Below are positions 25,900 to 38,832 of a DNA stretch of 64,000 bases, piece by piece. The translations under genes were made by a program, and so were the position numbers. Location of the stretch: positions 3,038,001-3,102,000 of the forward strand of contig OZ023186.1 of assembly GCA_963995505.1 (NCBI GenBank), in the 5' to 3' direction. Under the pieces are notes generated by a model. It made no database searches, was not told the origin of the DNA, and saw only the letters and a program-made list of their open reading frames with translations. The stretch comes from Hypericum androsaemum (Eukaryota > Streptophyta > Magnoliopsida > Malpighiales > Hypericaceae). Within the stretch, counting starts at the first letter, position 1; the number at the start of each line of letters is the position of its first letter.

Positions 25900-27545
25900 T
25901 TAGTCTATTGTCTGAAGGGAGTGTCTTTTGTGAAGTCTGTTGATGCTTCAGGTTTTGTTTCAGATGCTCAAACTGCGTGCAACTTATTTTTGGAGATTGT
26001 TGAGTAGGTGGGTGTCAAAAATGTTGTGCAAGTTGTGACAGACAATGGAGCAAATTATAAGGCTGCTGGTAGATTATTGTGTGAGAAGTACCCTAGCATT
26101 TATTGGTCTCCTTGCGCTGCACATTGCATAAATTTGATTATGAAGGATATTTGTGAAATGCCTTTGATGAAGTTGACGGCTACTTCAGGTTCTAAGATCA
26201 CTGTCTTCGTGTATAATTACAAGTGGACTTTGAATTGGTTGAGGAATCGTCCTAAATGGACTGAGATCATAAGACCTAGGGCAACATGCTTTGCCATAAC
26301 TTTTATAGCTCTTAAAAGTTTGTATGACCACAAGGATGACTTAGAAGCTTTAGTCTTATCTTAAGACTTCAAAAAATGTTTAAAGATGCCTAAGGCTAAG
26401 GAAGTGAAGCAAATTGTCTTCGATAGAATATTTTGGAATAATGCTTTGATTTCTGTGAGAGTGATAGCTCCTTTGATGCGGTTATTGCGTATTTGTGATT
26501 CCGATGAAAAACCTTCAATGAGTTATGTTTATGAGGGCATGTTAAGGACACGCAAAGCCATCAAGGAGACATTTCAAAATAAGAAGAGACTCTACAAGTC
26601 TTACACGGATATTATTAAGACTAGATGGGATAAAATGTTTTGTCAGAGTATTCACACCGTCTCTTATTTTTTGAATCCTGCCTTTTAATATGATCGGAAA
26701 AATTATTGCAAGAAGGGTGAGATTACCCGATCTTTGATTAGCTTTCTACAGATGCAAATGGAAGTGAACTCAATAGATGTTGCACAGCTATATGATGAAA
26801 CAGAAGCTTTCAGAGAACGTTCACTTCCATCTTTTGCAAGTCCATTGGCACTTAGTACTTCTAAGAAACTTTGTCCAGGTAAGTGTTCTATATTTCATTT
26901 CTTTGATATAAGTTTAATTTAAACATTAATCTTATGTATATTGAATATTGATCATGAATTTTTAATAGATAAATATTTCAGAGAACGTTCACTTCCATCT
27001 TTTGCAAGTCCATTGGCACTTAGTACTTCTAAGAAACTTTGTCCAGGTAAGTGTTCTATATTTCATTTCTTTGATATAAGTTTAATTTAAACATTAATCT
27101 TATGTATATTGAATATTGATCATGAATTTTTAATAGATAAATGGTGGAGGCTATTTGGTACTAGTACACCAACTTTGCAAAAGTTGGCAATCCGATTCCT
27201 TAGTCAAACAGCTTCTTCTTCTGGTTGTGAATGTAACTGGAGTACATTTGAATGGATTCATTCTCGTAAGAGAAACTGTCTGGAATATCAAAGACTCAAT
27301 GACTTGGTCTATGTTCATTATAACATGCGTTTACGAGACAGGTATAATAAATTGTGAACTTACTGATATGATGATTACTCTTATTGTGTTATTAACCATT
27401 TCCATTAATATTCTAGGTTGCAACAATAAAAAAGGTCATATGATCCTGTTGATTATGAATGCATTGATAAAACTGAATTTTGGATCATTGAAGAAAATCC
27501 AAAAGGAGAAATTGATCAAGAGGAGGTTGAAATTATGCTTGAGCA
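25900..27545 (+). pseudogene. hAT transposase pseudogene
   Basis: One reading frame recurs across 25900-26922 and 27109-27357. It holds the DUF659-like region (VQVVTDNGANYKAAG, then SPCAAHCINL, part of the hAT catalytic core) and the C-terminal hAT dimerisation region (WWRLFGTSTPTLQKLAIRFLSQTASSSGCECNWS, positions 27142-27245). In-frame stops occur at 26005, 26362 and 26686. A GTAAGTG donor at 26879 and TTTAATAG acceptors mark an intron. After 27357 the reading continues in another exon (DYECIDKTEFWIIEE near 27455). The N-terminal BED zinc finger is missing or unrecognisable. Inactive. Confidence 0.85.
26808..27143 (+). repeat. Perfect 168-bp tandem duplication across an exon-intron boundary
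   Basis: 26808-26975 is repeated at 26976-27143 with no difference seen by eye. Each copy holds the end of a transposase exon, the GTAAGTG donor, a short intron and the start of the next exon, so the duplicated unit could be spliced in frame. Confidence 0.9.
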
Positions 27546-28248
27546 ATAACCAATATGTGGTCAAGATGCAGACTTGGTTTCGATTCAAGTTGGAGGTTGT
27601 TAATCCTTTTTGTATTCTAATGTACTGTTTATATATCTACTCTTGTCAATATGTAGAGAACTACTTCTTATTATTCTTGTCAATCTATTTAGGTGAAGAT
27701 ATTGTGGAACTTGCCACATTGAATGAAGAGGATGAATTGAGGATTGGCTAGCACCAACACTGCAAACAAAGTTGTTGTGAAGTTGAAGTATTTGTTATTG
27801 TTAGCTCGAAGTTTTTGAACTTAATCTCATTCTAGACTTATTAAATTAATTTTTGAATACTTAGTTTGAATAAATTGTACACAAAAGTTGGTGATATTTG
27901 AACTTATTTCATATTTTGTCATTAAAATGAAACTTATTTTACCTTAATACATAAAAAGTCTCGGTTCGACCGCAGCTCGACCGGGTGAACCAAAAAATGA
28001 AGATTTTCGGTTCACCTTCCGGTTCATTTTTTAAAACATTGGTAATCGTCTGTAGTCTGTGATATGTCATTTTTGTTTTTCCTTTTCGCGCAATGTAACT
28101 TAAGTTATATATTTTTCACGCAGCGATAATATATCTGGTTATAATGGATGAAAGTTGGTATAAATAGTTAGTGACTCAGATTCACTTAAAAATATTCTTA
28201 GTTTATAATAAAAAATATATATTCTTGGTTCAAGAATCAATAATATAA

Positions 28249-29593
28249 AAAATATTTATAAGGGAGAGTCCTTGTCCTTTTCCCTTCCATTCCCTTGTCC
28301 AATGGCAGTATGAGTCAACTTTTTTTTAATCCTTAATATTTAGTGTCGAGTACTCTCGGGCATGATTTAGAGGGTGGCTCTCCTTATTGTATGTTTAACA
28401 TTTGAAAATTTTGAACTCACAATCTCATTAAGTAAATTTAAACACGAAAGATGTAAGGATCTGGATACTATCTCCGAGAAAATTAGGTGAAATAGACTTG
28501 TATGTGAAGATGAAACCCTAATCACTTGGATCAACTCTCTCGTTTCGTCATTTTTTTTAGACGTGTAAGTGAATCTAAACACAAAAGACGATCACGATAA
28601 TATCTCTTAGAAAAGTTTCATCAAATAGACTTATCTGTAGAGATGAAACTCTTGCCACTTGGATCAATTCTCTTTCGTAAACTTTTTTCAGAGAAGTGTA
28701 TTAGGAAACAGTATATCGTAGAGGTAAATCCAACCTCAATACAAACTATTTTATACCAAATTATGAACGACTTCTTACCAGAAGAGTGAGAGAAAAAGAT
28801 CAACAAATCTTTTGCCGTATTTTTTTTTGCCACGATGTGAACAAGGAATAAACTCCTGTATTTGGCCATATTTAGTTGTGAGCTGGTTAGAGCCCAACAT
28901 TTTTTGTCAGTCAACTTTTTTAAGAAAAATGTGCAATTTACTACCTATGTATGACAGTTTTCACTTTCAGTTTGAGTGATTTACAAAATATAAAATGGGT
29001 CCAATTTTTTTAAAATTTATCACTTAGTGAACCATCAGCCATATCAGATTTTTATTCCCAAGTGATCAGCCAACTAGATTTGGAAAATTATCAGATGGTC
29101 ATTATCTTTTCCCTTAAGTATCATTAACTCCAAATCAGAAAAAAATCCCTAATAGCCACTGGAATTCTCAAGAAGGCTCCTCCAACAAAGCGATGATCCT
29201 GCATCGGTATAAGAATTTTTTTTATAAGTATCGGTATAAGAAATTAATCATCCAATTAAACTAATGTAGGTGTAAATCTATATTCTGCGATATGAAGTGG
29301 TGGAGAGGCTCTTTTGGGTGAGGGGAGGAGGGTTTTTGAAATTTTAAACAAAACAGTGACTGTTTTGATATTTTTCATAAGCCACCTCATTATATACGTA
29401 ATTTTTTTCATACCCAAGTTCGAGCCACATCATCCTCCAAGCGACGTCTTTTCGCAGCAAACTCCAGGCAGCAGCTCGAGTCTGCTTAGCGATAGATTTT
29501 GAAAAAAATGGATCCATTTTTATGTTTATTAAACCACAGATACTTGAGTAAAATTGACCATACTACAGAGTATTAAACATCACTTTTCCATTG
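28249..29593. repeat. Copy of the peroxidase 5-prime flank and its MULE-like element
   Basis: 28249-28920 parallels 15477-16160: TATTTATAAGGGAGAGTCC, CTTGTCCTTTTCCCTTCCATTCCC, TATGAGTCAAC, then AACAAATCTTTTGCCG and CACGATGTGAACAAGG. 28930-29593 parallels the MULE-like unit at 16178-17021, with both arms present (left near 28925, right ending CATCACTTTTCC at 29593) and a shared GCGACGTC..TTTCGCAGCAAACTCC core at 29441-29465. No peroxidase coding sequence is attached. Confidence 0.7.
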
Positions 29594-30944
29594 TTTAGAA
29601 GCAGTGGGAAATGGTACCATCACCTTCGACAACTTCTTCTCGCCTACCCAATCAAGTTAAATCAAATTAGAAATAATTAGCGTCCAGAAATTTTATGGAA
29701 AGTGTGTAAAAACTCCTTACCAGCTAATTTATACCGAATGAGGAAAAATTCCTTACCAGAAAAGTGAGAAAAAAAACTCAATAAAGCTCTTGGATTGGTG
29801 TATTAAATTTTTTGTCCTGATGTGAAGCAGGATTGTCTCTTGTGATTGGCCACATATAGTTAGTGAGAGCGCAACCGTAATTGAAATTCTAGATTTCTAG
29901 AATTGTGGGACCTTGTTTATGAAGAAATTTATGCAGTAGTACTTTTTATATTCGTAAATCATAGTAGTTAAATTGAATATTTTTCATTGAATAAATTTTT
30001 TTGATAATTTATAAGTTTTGAATTCAAACTAATGACATATTTCTGTTAAAATCAATTATCAATTATCAAATAAAATGTCCAAGCTTTTAGGTTATTGTAG
30101 ACGTCACTACTTAAAATAATTTTATCTCTCTGAATTTTGACGAGGTTAGTTAGTTACAATTTTGTAATTAAAGGATTCCAGTTTATAAATAAAAATATAC
30201 TTACCGAAAAAATTGTTGGGGCTATATAGAGCATAGTACGGAAAAAATACAATGAGGTAAAATCGTAAATTTTTCATAAATAAATTTTATTCCAAAATAT
30301 AAATAAATACATGTGTGAAGAGTATTAAATTCCTTAATATAGCACTAATTTAAAAAGTTGACATATTCGAAAATCAACCAAATAAAACGTAAACATTATC
30401 ATATTCCCGAAACCGCCTAAAGATTTTCTAGAGGGATCAAAACCGCGTAAGTTTTAAGGGTAGAGGCAAAATGCATTGCTTAGATTTTCATCGTCCGGAA
30501 AATGGAAAAAGCAAGAAGCACATTCGCCATTGTGATGCACAAAACCAGGTATTCATTTCCTTCAGAAAACAGTAATTCATATCAACTATATCAAATTGGA
30601 TTTGAATAAAGAGCTACGACTAGATTAGGTAAAGTGAAACTTACCAAACCAATAATTCAATTTCGTGCACCTACTGGCTCGAACTAGCGATAACAAGTCA
30701 ACTTTTCGTACAAAACACATGAGTAGCAAGATAAATTACCCGTTTCTAAATTCCAATCTATAATTTTTACCATAATATTTCTACGGAATTTAATATGCGT
30801 GAATGGTAATTTTGGAATTATGTGGAATTGCTGCTGGGTAATTTTTAGGATTTATTAAATGAAGTACAGAAGGGAGGGAAACATATTTTTTAATTTTTTG
30901 TGCAATTTTAACAAAAAATTGACAAAAAATATTGTAACATAGAT
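29594..30944. other. Intergenic, AT-rich
   Basis: 29594-29940 continues the duplicated block (GAAGCAGTGGGAAATGG; GGGACCTTGTTTATGAAG matches the sequence right of the copia element at 25250). From 29940 to 30944 nothing recognisable is present. Confidence 0.5.
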
Positions 30945-32310
30945 TGAGAGATTTTAGAGGGCCGTTCTCCTTATTGTATTTTTGATATTTATAAAAAATT
31001 TGATAAAAATTGTAATATTTGTAAAATGTGAACACAAAATCTCTTTAAATGGATCTAAACACGAAAGACGTAAGGAACTTGTACACTATTTGTAAAAAAT
31101 TTCAGTAAAATAGACTTACATGTGAAAATAAAATTTTTATCACATGGATTAATTTTCGTCCATGAAGTGCATTCCAAAACGGTATACCATGGAGGTTTGT
31201 CCAAACTCAATACAACTAATACCAAATTAGGAAAGTTTTCTTACCGGAAGAGAGAGAAAAAAAAACTGGAGAGAGCTTTTGCAGTGATTTTTTTGTCGTG
31301 ATGTTAACAGAGAATGTTTCCTGTGATTGGCCATATACAGTTGTTAGCTGGTCAATTTAAAGCTAGATCAATTCTCTTAAAAAAAATTGGTCAACTTTTT
31401 TTGGAGATAAGTGTAATTAGACATTTAAATTCGACTTTAGATTCAAAATTTTAAGTCAATTAATTTTCAGTGTTTATAAACAAAGATCACTAGACTCTCA
31501 AATAGCTTTGTAGTATACCAACACGTATAATATATATTTAAATATAACTTTGAATATTGACAATAACGATTCAAATTAAGTTGCATAAGCTTGCTTCAAC
31601 GCTAGTCCTAATTTGCTTAAAATCAGTGATTTGTTGGCAAGTCTTTGGCTTTTTATAAGAAGTCTTTGGCTCTAGAATAACAATCGAAAGAGAAAGAAGG
31701 CAAATGCATGTATCTATCCAGACCTATCTATGACTGGTTAATAATTCTTTGTCCTACTCGAAAAGTAAGAAATTATTCTTCAATATCTCTTGTATTTGGC
31801 CTACATAGTAGAGGATCAGAGAGAAGAGAAGGAGATTATTCCATTGCCGAGGAGGCAATTAGAAGCTCTTTATTGAATTTCCTTGGAAGCTTACTGTAAA
31901 TGGAAGTCCAATCTAGCTAGCCTATATAACTGTAATCAGCGAGATGGAACCAATTGCCTTGTATTAAAATGCGGTACGTAGATTTCAGTTCCAGTGATTT
32001 AAAAAATATATAATGGGTCCAATTTTTAAAAAATTTATCACCTAGCAAATCAGACAGTCTTTCTCTATTATCCGACTATTTGTCATGTGATATCAGATTT
32101 TTATTCCAAAGTGACAGTTAACTAGATTTTAAAAATCATCAGATGGTCATTATCTTTTACCTTAAGTATCAGTAACTTCAAATCAGAAAATTTTAAACAA
32201 AACCGTGATGGTTTTGATATTTTTCATAAGCCAAGTCATTATGTACGTAATTTTTTTCATATCCATGTGGCGAGCCAAATCATTCTCCAAGCGACGTCGT
32301 TTCACAGTAA
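30945..32310. repeat. Further partial, more diverged copies of the same block
   Basis: 30950-31370 repeats the AT-rich block with CACGAAAGACGTAAGGA and the TTTTGCAGTGATTTTTTTGTCGTGATGTTAACAG words. 31975-32310 repeats one arm of the MULE-like unit (ATATAATGGGTCCAATTTTT) and its CAAGCGACGTCGTTTCACAG core. Between them, 31400-31960, is unassigned AT-rich sequence. Divergence is higher than for 28249-29593. Confidence 0.55.
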
Positions 32311-32856
32311 ACGAATAGCTGTATTTCAATTTGATGCGGTCTGTACTTGCTCTCTACTCGCAGCACAATACAGTACTACTAATCTTTATATAATGTCATA
32401 TTTTACGAATGACAATGTGTAATTTCTAATATTACAAATTTATTTTTCGCCACGTATCTATTGTGGTGTTGTTGATATTTGATACACACGGATTAAAAAA
32501 GTGGGTGTCTGGATTTAAAGGTAAATATTTTTGTACACAATACTCAGATTTGAACTCTAAATTTTTATGAAATTCTCCAATACTTTGTCCCATTAGTTCA
32601 AATGGTTCCTGCTTAGTGTCTGGATTTGTCAATCAAAATAATGATGACAATATCCCATCGTTTTTTCTGTTGTCAGTTGGTAAGATGAGTTGTATTATCA
32701 ATTATTACCTTTATTGGAAGGCAAATATAGAATAACAATTGAGTGATCTCTTACGGTTTGATTCAATAAGAAATAGGATTTATAAAGTGCACCGGAGTGA
32801 TGCATGTAAATTGACAAATAATTCAAGTCTGATTTTTTAAATTGTTTTTTATTCAA
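32311..32856. other. Intergenic, nothing recognised
   Basis: AT-rich sequence with no supported gene or repeat. Confidence 0.5.
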
Positions 32857-33960
32857 ACTTTTTTTTAGAAGGATGTGACCTATAAGCCATTCATTAATAA
32901 TAAAGAATTACAAAGCTGGTTATAAGAGATAACATAAATGCTAAAGTCAACAAGAAGACCCAACTTAGACAATTGTAGATTGATGCATAAATCACAATCG
33001 CAAAATAAGATAGTTGGATATGAGTGGTATTAGCAAAGGTCTCAACTTTGAAAGCCGAGTCCGCTTCCACGTCAGAAGTTCCACCCAAAAAACTGCTGAG
33101 TATATCAGCCAAAGCTCATATCTTGTCTACAAGAGAACCGAGAGGTGTCCACATGGTTATATCATACAAGATATGACTTGATGGAGATATCCTTATCCGA
33201 AATAAACCGAATAAAATAGGGACAACATCTCGTTCTACAAAGAGATACAATGCACTAACCAAACCAGACAAAAAGCCGATTAAGAAACGGCTAACATAGA
33301 CAAAAGTAACAAGCCAAACTAATCTAACAACAGGGAGCACAACTAATCTAACATAAAGCACAGAACGCACAAAAGCAAAGCAAGAGAAAACTGCAAGGAC
33401 TTTTATGTTAACGAAAAAAATAAAATGATTGAGTGGGGGGGAGGAGAACAACTGAAAATCATGGGTTCCAGCCTCCCCCCGACCCAGTACGATTCTGGAG
33501 ATCGGTAGCAAGTCACCGACAACCAGCGAAAAAGACTGGTGGAACGAGAGCTGCGACTAAAATGTGAGGGGGTCCTGGCGAGTTGGGCCTATTGGACGGC
33601 GATCAGGAATGGTGACCAGCTTGAGCTCCTAATGACAGCGGCCTTGGACTATGAGGAGAGACCTCCGGCGGCTTGAGCTTCTGGAGTTGGGGAACGAGAT
33701 GGAGATGATCGAGGCTACTACTTGTGCGTCTTGTGATAAGATCTCGATTCAACAACAGGGGAAACTGGATCTGGGCTGGATGGCAGGAGTGGCTTGGACT
33801 TGAGACGAGTTGACTGGGACCTTGGGACGAGGATCTCTGGGTCAGTTGGCAAGCTAAATCTGGCAACGCGAGCTTGGGTAGATCGCAGATCTAAGGTCCT
33901 AGAGGTGGAGGATGGGCGAGCGAGTAGTGGAGCGGGTCAGTGACTCGGAGGCAGAGCTTC
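32857..33960 (-). mobile_element. Possible antisense non-LTR element fragment
   Basis: Starts at the left with a T run followed by the reverse complement of TTTGTAATTCTTTATTATTAATGAATGG, which resembles the 3-prime end and A-tail of plant LINEs read on the minus strand. Upstream on that strand the sequence turns GC-richer (33430-33960) and has moderate open frames (33511-33116, 33866-33603) that match no family I recognise. No target duplication could be read. The old copia element inserted at its right side. Confidence 0.3.
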
Positions 33961-34022
33961 AGTCAGAAGTCAAGAAAGGAGCCTAAAATTCCAAGAAGTG
34001 GAAGAGGGATTCAAACTTTCCA

Positions 34023-34194
34023 TGTTGGATTTACACCCATGTTGATCATGGGTTTGTTTTCCACATAGCCCATTATTTTTGGGCCACCTACAAGTGGGCT
34101 TTATGATGTCAATGTGGACAAGACACATGGACTTTATAGGTGTCATTGTGTTTGCCATGTCACATGTGCCAAATGGCTTGCATTATGATGCAGG
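34023..34194 (+). repeat. Truncated 5-prime LTR of the old copia element
   Basis: Matches the first ~170 bases of the 3-prime LTR (38833-39004), including CCATTATTTTTGGGCCACC and GTGGGCTTTATGATGTCAATG. It then joins directly to leader sequence, so the rest of the LTR, the primer site and part of the leader are deleted. Confidence 0.9.
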
Positions 34195-34206
34195 TTATCA
34201 GTAAAG

Positions 34207-34460
34207 ATGATGTGTTGTCCAAGAAAGTGTGTCAAGCCTGAGCTTGTTGCAATGGCAAACAATATACGCCAAAAGATATTAAAGCGTCATATCTCTCGGT
34301 GGGTGCATAGAGATAACGAACAAGTGCTTACTAAGTATATTGTTTCAGTTCAAAATGAGATACAAGAATGTATATTGGCTGGGGGTTATAACAGTGGATA
34401 TAACTGGCTATTGATGTTCACTGATCTTCTCGCTACGCTGAAGATTATGAAAAATATTAA
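34207..34460 (+). pseudogene. Leader ORF remnant, homologous to 19042-19515
   Basis: A frame starting MMCC and containing IRQKIL and AGGYNSGYNWLLMFTDLLATLKI aligns with the N-terminal half of the young element's leader ORF. It is cut at about 34459 by the inversion breakpoint, so the C-terminal half is gone. Confidence 0.7.
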
Positions 34461-35730
34461 AATAATATGCTCCATATCTTGCCCTCACATTCATTGGACC
34501 ACAGATGTCTGAATGGACTAATTGCAATAGATTATTGGCTCTAGTTCCCTTTCCAAATAGTTTTTTTGTCAATTTTTCTTCTAGATAACATTCGCAAGTA
34601 GGTAATATAGCCTTTTCTAAATTATCCAACAATCTTGCCTTAGCTAGACGATTCAAGCGATCTTGACCAATATGACCCAGTCTAGAATGCCACAGCACAA
34701 CATCATCTTGAGACGTTTGCGAAGCAGTGACAAAGGAAAAACTTGAATCAGGTAAATCACAAAGATCAACATTCATGATTAAGACACTATCTGATTTATA
34801 ACCAGAACCATAGAAAACATGTTCCAAAAATAACTGACGAAAACCAAGAGACATCAAAGCTGAAACATAAATTAAATTTTGGTAAATTTTTGGAGCATAC
34901 AACACGTCATGTAGAAGTAGGGTACGTCCTTCACGTAGGCTCAATCTACATGTACCTATACCCTTGACATCTACTCGTGCGTTATTACCAATATATATAG
35001 ATTTTGCTTCAACAGGCAGTCGTCGAAATTCAACAAAAGTACCACGGTCCTTTGTCACATGATCTATCGCTCCTGAATCAATCACCCACATCGGATGACT
35101 TTCAGTTAGAAGGATAGTACTAGATACATACAATTCACTCACATATGAGTTAATAGGATGTACCTTCTTTTTTTCAGTGCAATCTTTTACAAAATGACCA
35201 TTCTTCTGACAGTTGAAACAATTTACCTTAGAAATGTTAACCTTTCTTTTCTTCTTACTCCCAGAACTTTTCTTATTAGTTCCTGAGTTTTCAGCTTTGT
35301 CTTTCTTATTTTCCCAGCTTTTCTTACCTTTGCCCTTCTGACCCATCATCCTCTTGCCCCTTTGAAGCTTGATCCAGTTATGTGTGCTTCAGGGTGGACT
35401 TTAATTTCTAGGAGGCGATCCTCTTCTAGCTCGAGATGACGGGCCACGTCATTAAATATTGTAACATTATCAGCATGGGTAAGAGTCATCTTCATATGTT
35501 CCCAATTCGCAGGCAGGGAACGAATGACTGCTTGGATCTGATGCTCATTACTAAACACATGGCCAACCTCAACTAGCTCTCTAATCATATTGTACATCTC
35601 CCTGAGATGCTTCTTCATTGAATGATCAGGACGCTTCTTGTAAGTGTCAAACCTTATGGTCAAAGCTCGCAGCTTTGAGATAGAAAGCTTCCCAAATCTT
35701 TTCTTAAGGGCATCCCATAGGTTCTTGGCA
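34459..35730 (-). pseudogene. Inverted gag-protease-integrase segment of the old copia element
   Basis: On the minus strand this reads from inside gag (RPDHSMKKHLREMYNM, 35663-35346) through a CCHC knuckle (CFNCQKNGHFVKDC), protease (VIDSGAIDHVTKD) and the integrase zinc module (LWHSRLGHIGQDRLN) to HSDICGPMNVRARYGAYYF near 34466. It corresponds to 20250-21540 of the young element. The remainder of integrase continues on the plus strand from 35731. Gag residues before about 97 are missing. A frame change separates the two minus-strand pieces near 35347. Confidence 0.9.
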
Positions 35731-38126
35731 TGGTCAAATCTATTTGATTTCTCACAAATCAGAAGTAATAAGTTGTTTCAAGATATTTATGAATCATGCT
35801 GAGAATCAACTAGATCAAAAGATTAAGGCCTTACGAACTGATCATGGTCGTGAGTATCTTTCCGATGAATTTAAAGCTCGGTGTGAAGAAAAAAGAATTG
35901 AACATCAGTTGTCCATTCCTTATACATCTCAACAAAATAGGATAGCAGAAAGAAGGAATATAACCCTTCTTTGACATGGTTAGATCTATGATGGCGGAGG
36001 TAAATTTACCTATATTCTTTTATGGAGATGTGCTCATTACCGCTACATATGTTCTAAATCGTATCCCCTCTAAGTCTGTCACTACCACCCCTTACGAAAT
36101 ATGGACAGGTCAGAAACCTGATCTGAACTACTTAAGATCATGGGGGTGTGCATCTTACGTCCATTCTACCTCAAGTACATACGATAAATTAGGACCGAGA
36201 GGTAGAAAGAGTGTGTTTATAAGATACTCTGAAGTATCAAAAGGATACGTGTTCGTGGGCGAACTAGAAAATGGACAAGTGACAGAATTTGAATCATGAG
36301 ATATCACGTTCTTGGAAAAAGATTTTCCAAAATTGGGAGAGGTGAGTAATGCTCTTGCCTTATATGAAGCTGATGAGCCAGAATCATCTGGATCACTCCA
36401 TCCGAGTGGGAGAATTGTGGAGGAGGAAAATCAAGATTTTTTATCTCCAATTGATCCAGAAATTCATGATCCAAATGATCAACATCTTAGTGGGAGTATA
36501 ATTTCGAACTCCAGTAGGAGTATAGATTTTTGCTTCAGTGGGAGTACGATTCCAAGTTATGATGAATACATTAGAGATGTTTATCAAAATTGAGAAATTC
36601 GTAAAACTAAAAGAACTAGCATTCCACGCCGATGATTTGAGATCGAAAGTAGTGCAAATGCTTTCTTGATATCATTAAGAAAAGATAATAGTCCAAGTGA
36701 GATTCTTTTAGTAATCCTATAAGATGAGAATGAACCTAAGAATGTTTCTGATATCATCTCCCGAAAAGAATGAATGGAGTAAAACAATAGAGGAAGAGAT
36801 AGCTTCCATGATGAAAAACTATATTTGATAACCAGTTGACCTACCTAAAGGACGTAGGGCAATTGGGAATAAATAGATTCTCAAAATTAAGTGTAAAGCA
36901 GACGGAAGTATTGAAAGGTACAAAGCTCGCTTAGTTGCCCAAGGATTTAGACAACATGAAGGAATTGACTATGAGGAGACTTTTGCTCCTGTTGTTAGAT
37001 TCACGTCCATTAGGATTATTCTGGCTATCGTGGCAAATTTGAATCTTGAGCTGCATCAAATTGATGTTAAAACTGCTTTTCTCAATTGAGAACTGGATGA
37101 AGAGATCTATATGGTCCAGCCAGAGGGCTACATCTAAAAAGGCAGCGAACATATAGTTTGCAAATTGAAAAGATCAATTTATGGCCTTAAGCGGTCGTCT
37201 AGACAATGGTATATTCATTTTCATAATACGATTATATCGTATGACTTTAAAATGATAGATGAAGACCATTGTGTCTATATTAAACACTCAGGTAAGAAGT
37301 TTGTCATAATTACGTTATATGTTGATGACATTCTAATAGCTGAAAATGACATGGGATATCTTATCGAGCTCAAAGCTTAGTTTTTGTCCAACTTTGAAAT
37401 GAAAGATATGGGTGAAGCTAATTACATACTCGGAGTTAAGATCACGAGGAATCGTTCGAAAAGACTTTTGTCTCTTTCACAAAAGACCTATATCCACAAA
37501 GTAGTAGAACGATTCAATTGTAATGATAGTAATCCTAAATATGTCCCGATTATCAAAGGTCACCATCTCAATAAAGACATGTGTCCTAAAACAGCTTAGC
37601 AGGAGAAGGATATGATAAAAATTCCTTATGCCAATGCGGTTGGTTGTCTCATGTATGCAATATTGTGTACAAGACCATATATTTGCTATGTTGTTAGAAT
37701 AGCAAGCAAATACCAGTCTAATCCAGGGAATGCACAATGAAAAGCAGTCAATGGAATTATAAAATACTTGAACATGACTACAGAATACTCATTGTATTAT
37801 CAAGGTCAAGACCTAACATTGAGAGGTTACACTGATGCCGATTGGGGGGTGATGTGGACGAGAAGAAATCCACATAAGGATATGTCTTCTTGCTTGGCGG
37901 GGTTGCTATTTCATGGAGTAGCAAGAAATAGACGTGTGTCTCCCTGTCAACTATGGAAGTTGAGTATGTTGCTTCTGCAGCTATTGTGCAAGAAGCAGTA
38001 TGGTTAAAGAGATTCTTGAACTATTTATCCTTAATCGACTCAAAAGAACCAGTAAGTTTATTTTGCGATAATCAAGCGTTGATAGCTTTTGCTAAGGATC
38101 CTAGATATAGTAAGTGAAACTTACTA
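35731..38126 (+). pseudogene. Integrase-RT-RNase H part of the old copia element, many stops
   Basis: Plus-strand pieces match the young polyprotein from its ISHKSEAFSCFKIF region onward: integrase (ALRTDHGREYLS), the linker, reverse transcriptase ([13 protein letters not shown] sequence, then LYVDDILIAEND at 37316) and RNase H (GYTDADWG at 37826). In-frame stops or frameshifts occur near 35973, 36297, 36591, 37088, 37378 and 37597 among others. RNase H goes further than in the young element (FCDNQALIAFAKDPRYSK) before a stop near 38115, but its last catalytic region is also absent. Confidence 0.9.
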
Positions 38127-38832
38127 TAATTCTGTCTTGATAGCTAGAGTAGTCTTTGAGTAGACTAAGGCCGATGTTTGAAAATATCGTGGCTGATACT
38201 CTAGTATGGTGTTATTTGTGAATGACATGCACTCCTGTTCAGGGGAAAGAACACCATAGCACATGAATCGTGTCATGTGAGCTTAACGACCAATGGATAG
38301 GAAATTATTTTATTATTATGTGATTTTAATTTTTTCTGGTGTGAGACCAACTCCGAAAACTATAGTTTCCGGACTTTACCCTTAAGATCCTAAACTTATT
38401 TTGGACGTATGATTCAATGCTGCTAGCTTGGAAAGCCTTTGAAGGGTCATGGTTAGATTCGACCTGGCAAGGCTGACTGGAAAAGCAGGCTAAATCATGA
38501 TGGAAAAAATATCGTTAAGGGAGAAGGTTTCCTATCGATCACATTCTCAAAGCTTCGTAGTTCACAGGTGCGCATCTATTGTGTTGAGAGCAATGCAATA
38601 GTGAACACGAATAGATTGTTTCAAAAATTACATGTGAAAACAATGAACGTGAGATGAAACCTGAGTAAGGCATACTTTATGTATTGGAGGTATCGAGATA
38701 CTATCATTCAAGTGGTCGATATGTGCTCTTGAGTTTAGCTATGTGCGCTCGATGTAAGCTGGTCGCACGAAATATCTGCCAAATATGATAAGAGATAATA
38801 TTGATTATGATCAATCATGTGTGAGTGAGAGA

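Larger units (their letters stand above)
25339..28041 (+). mobile_element. hAT-superfamily DNA transposon, 2.7 kb, decayed
   Basis: Ends TAATGTTTTAAAAA (25339) and TTTTTTAAAACATTG (to 28041) are near-perfect inverted repeats, flanked by the perfect 8-bp duplication GTAATCGT (25331-25338 and 28042-28049). GGTCCGACC/CGGTTC-rich subterminal repeats lie inside both ends. Transposase remnants confirm the superfamily. It lies 98 bases beyond the copia TSD, in sequence that continues the duplicated peroxidase-flank block. Confidence 0.93.
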
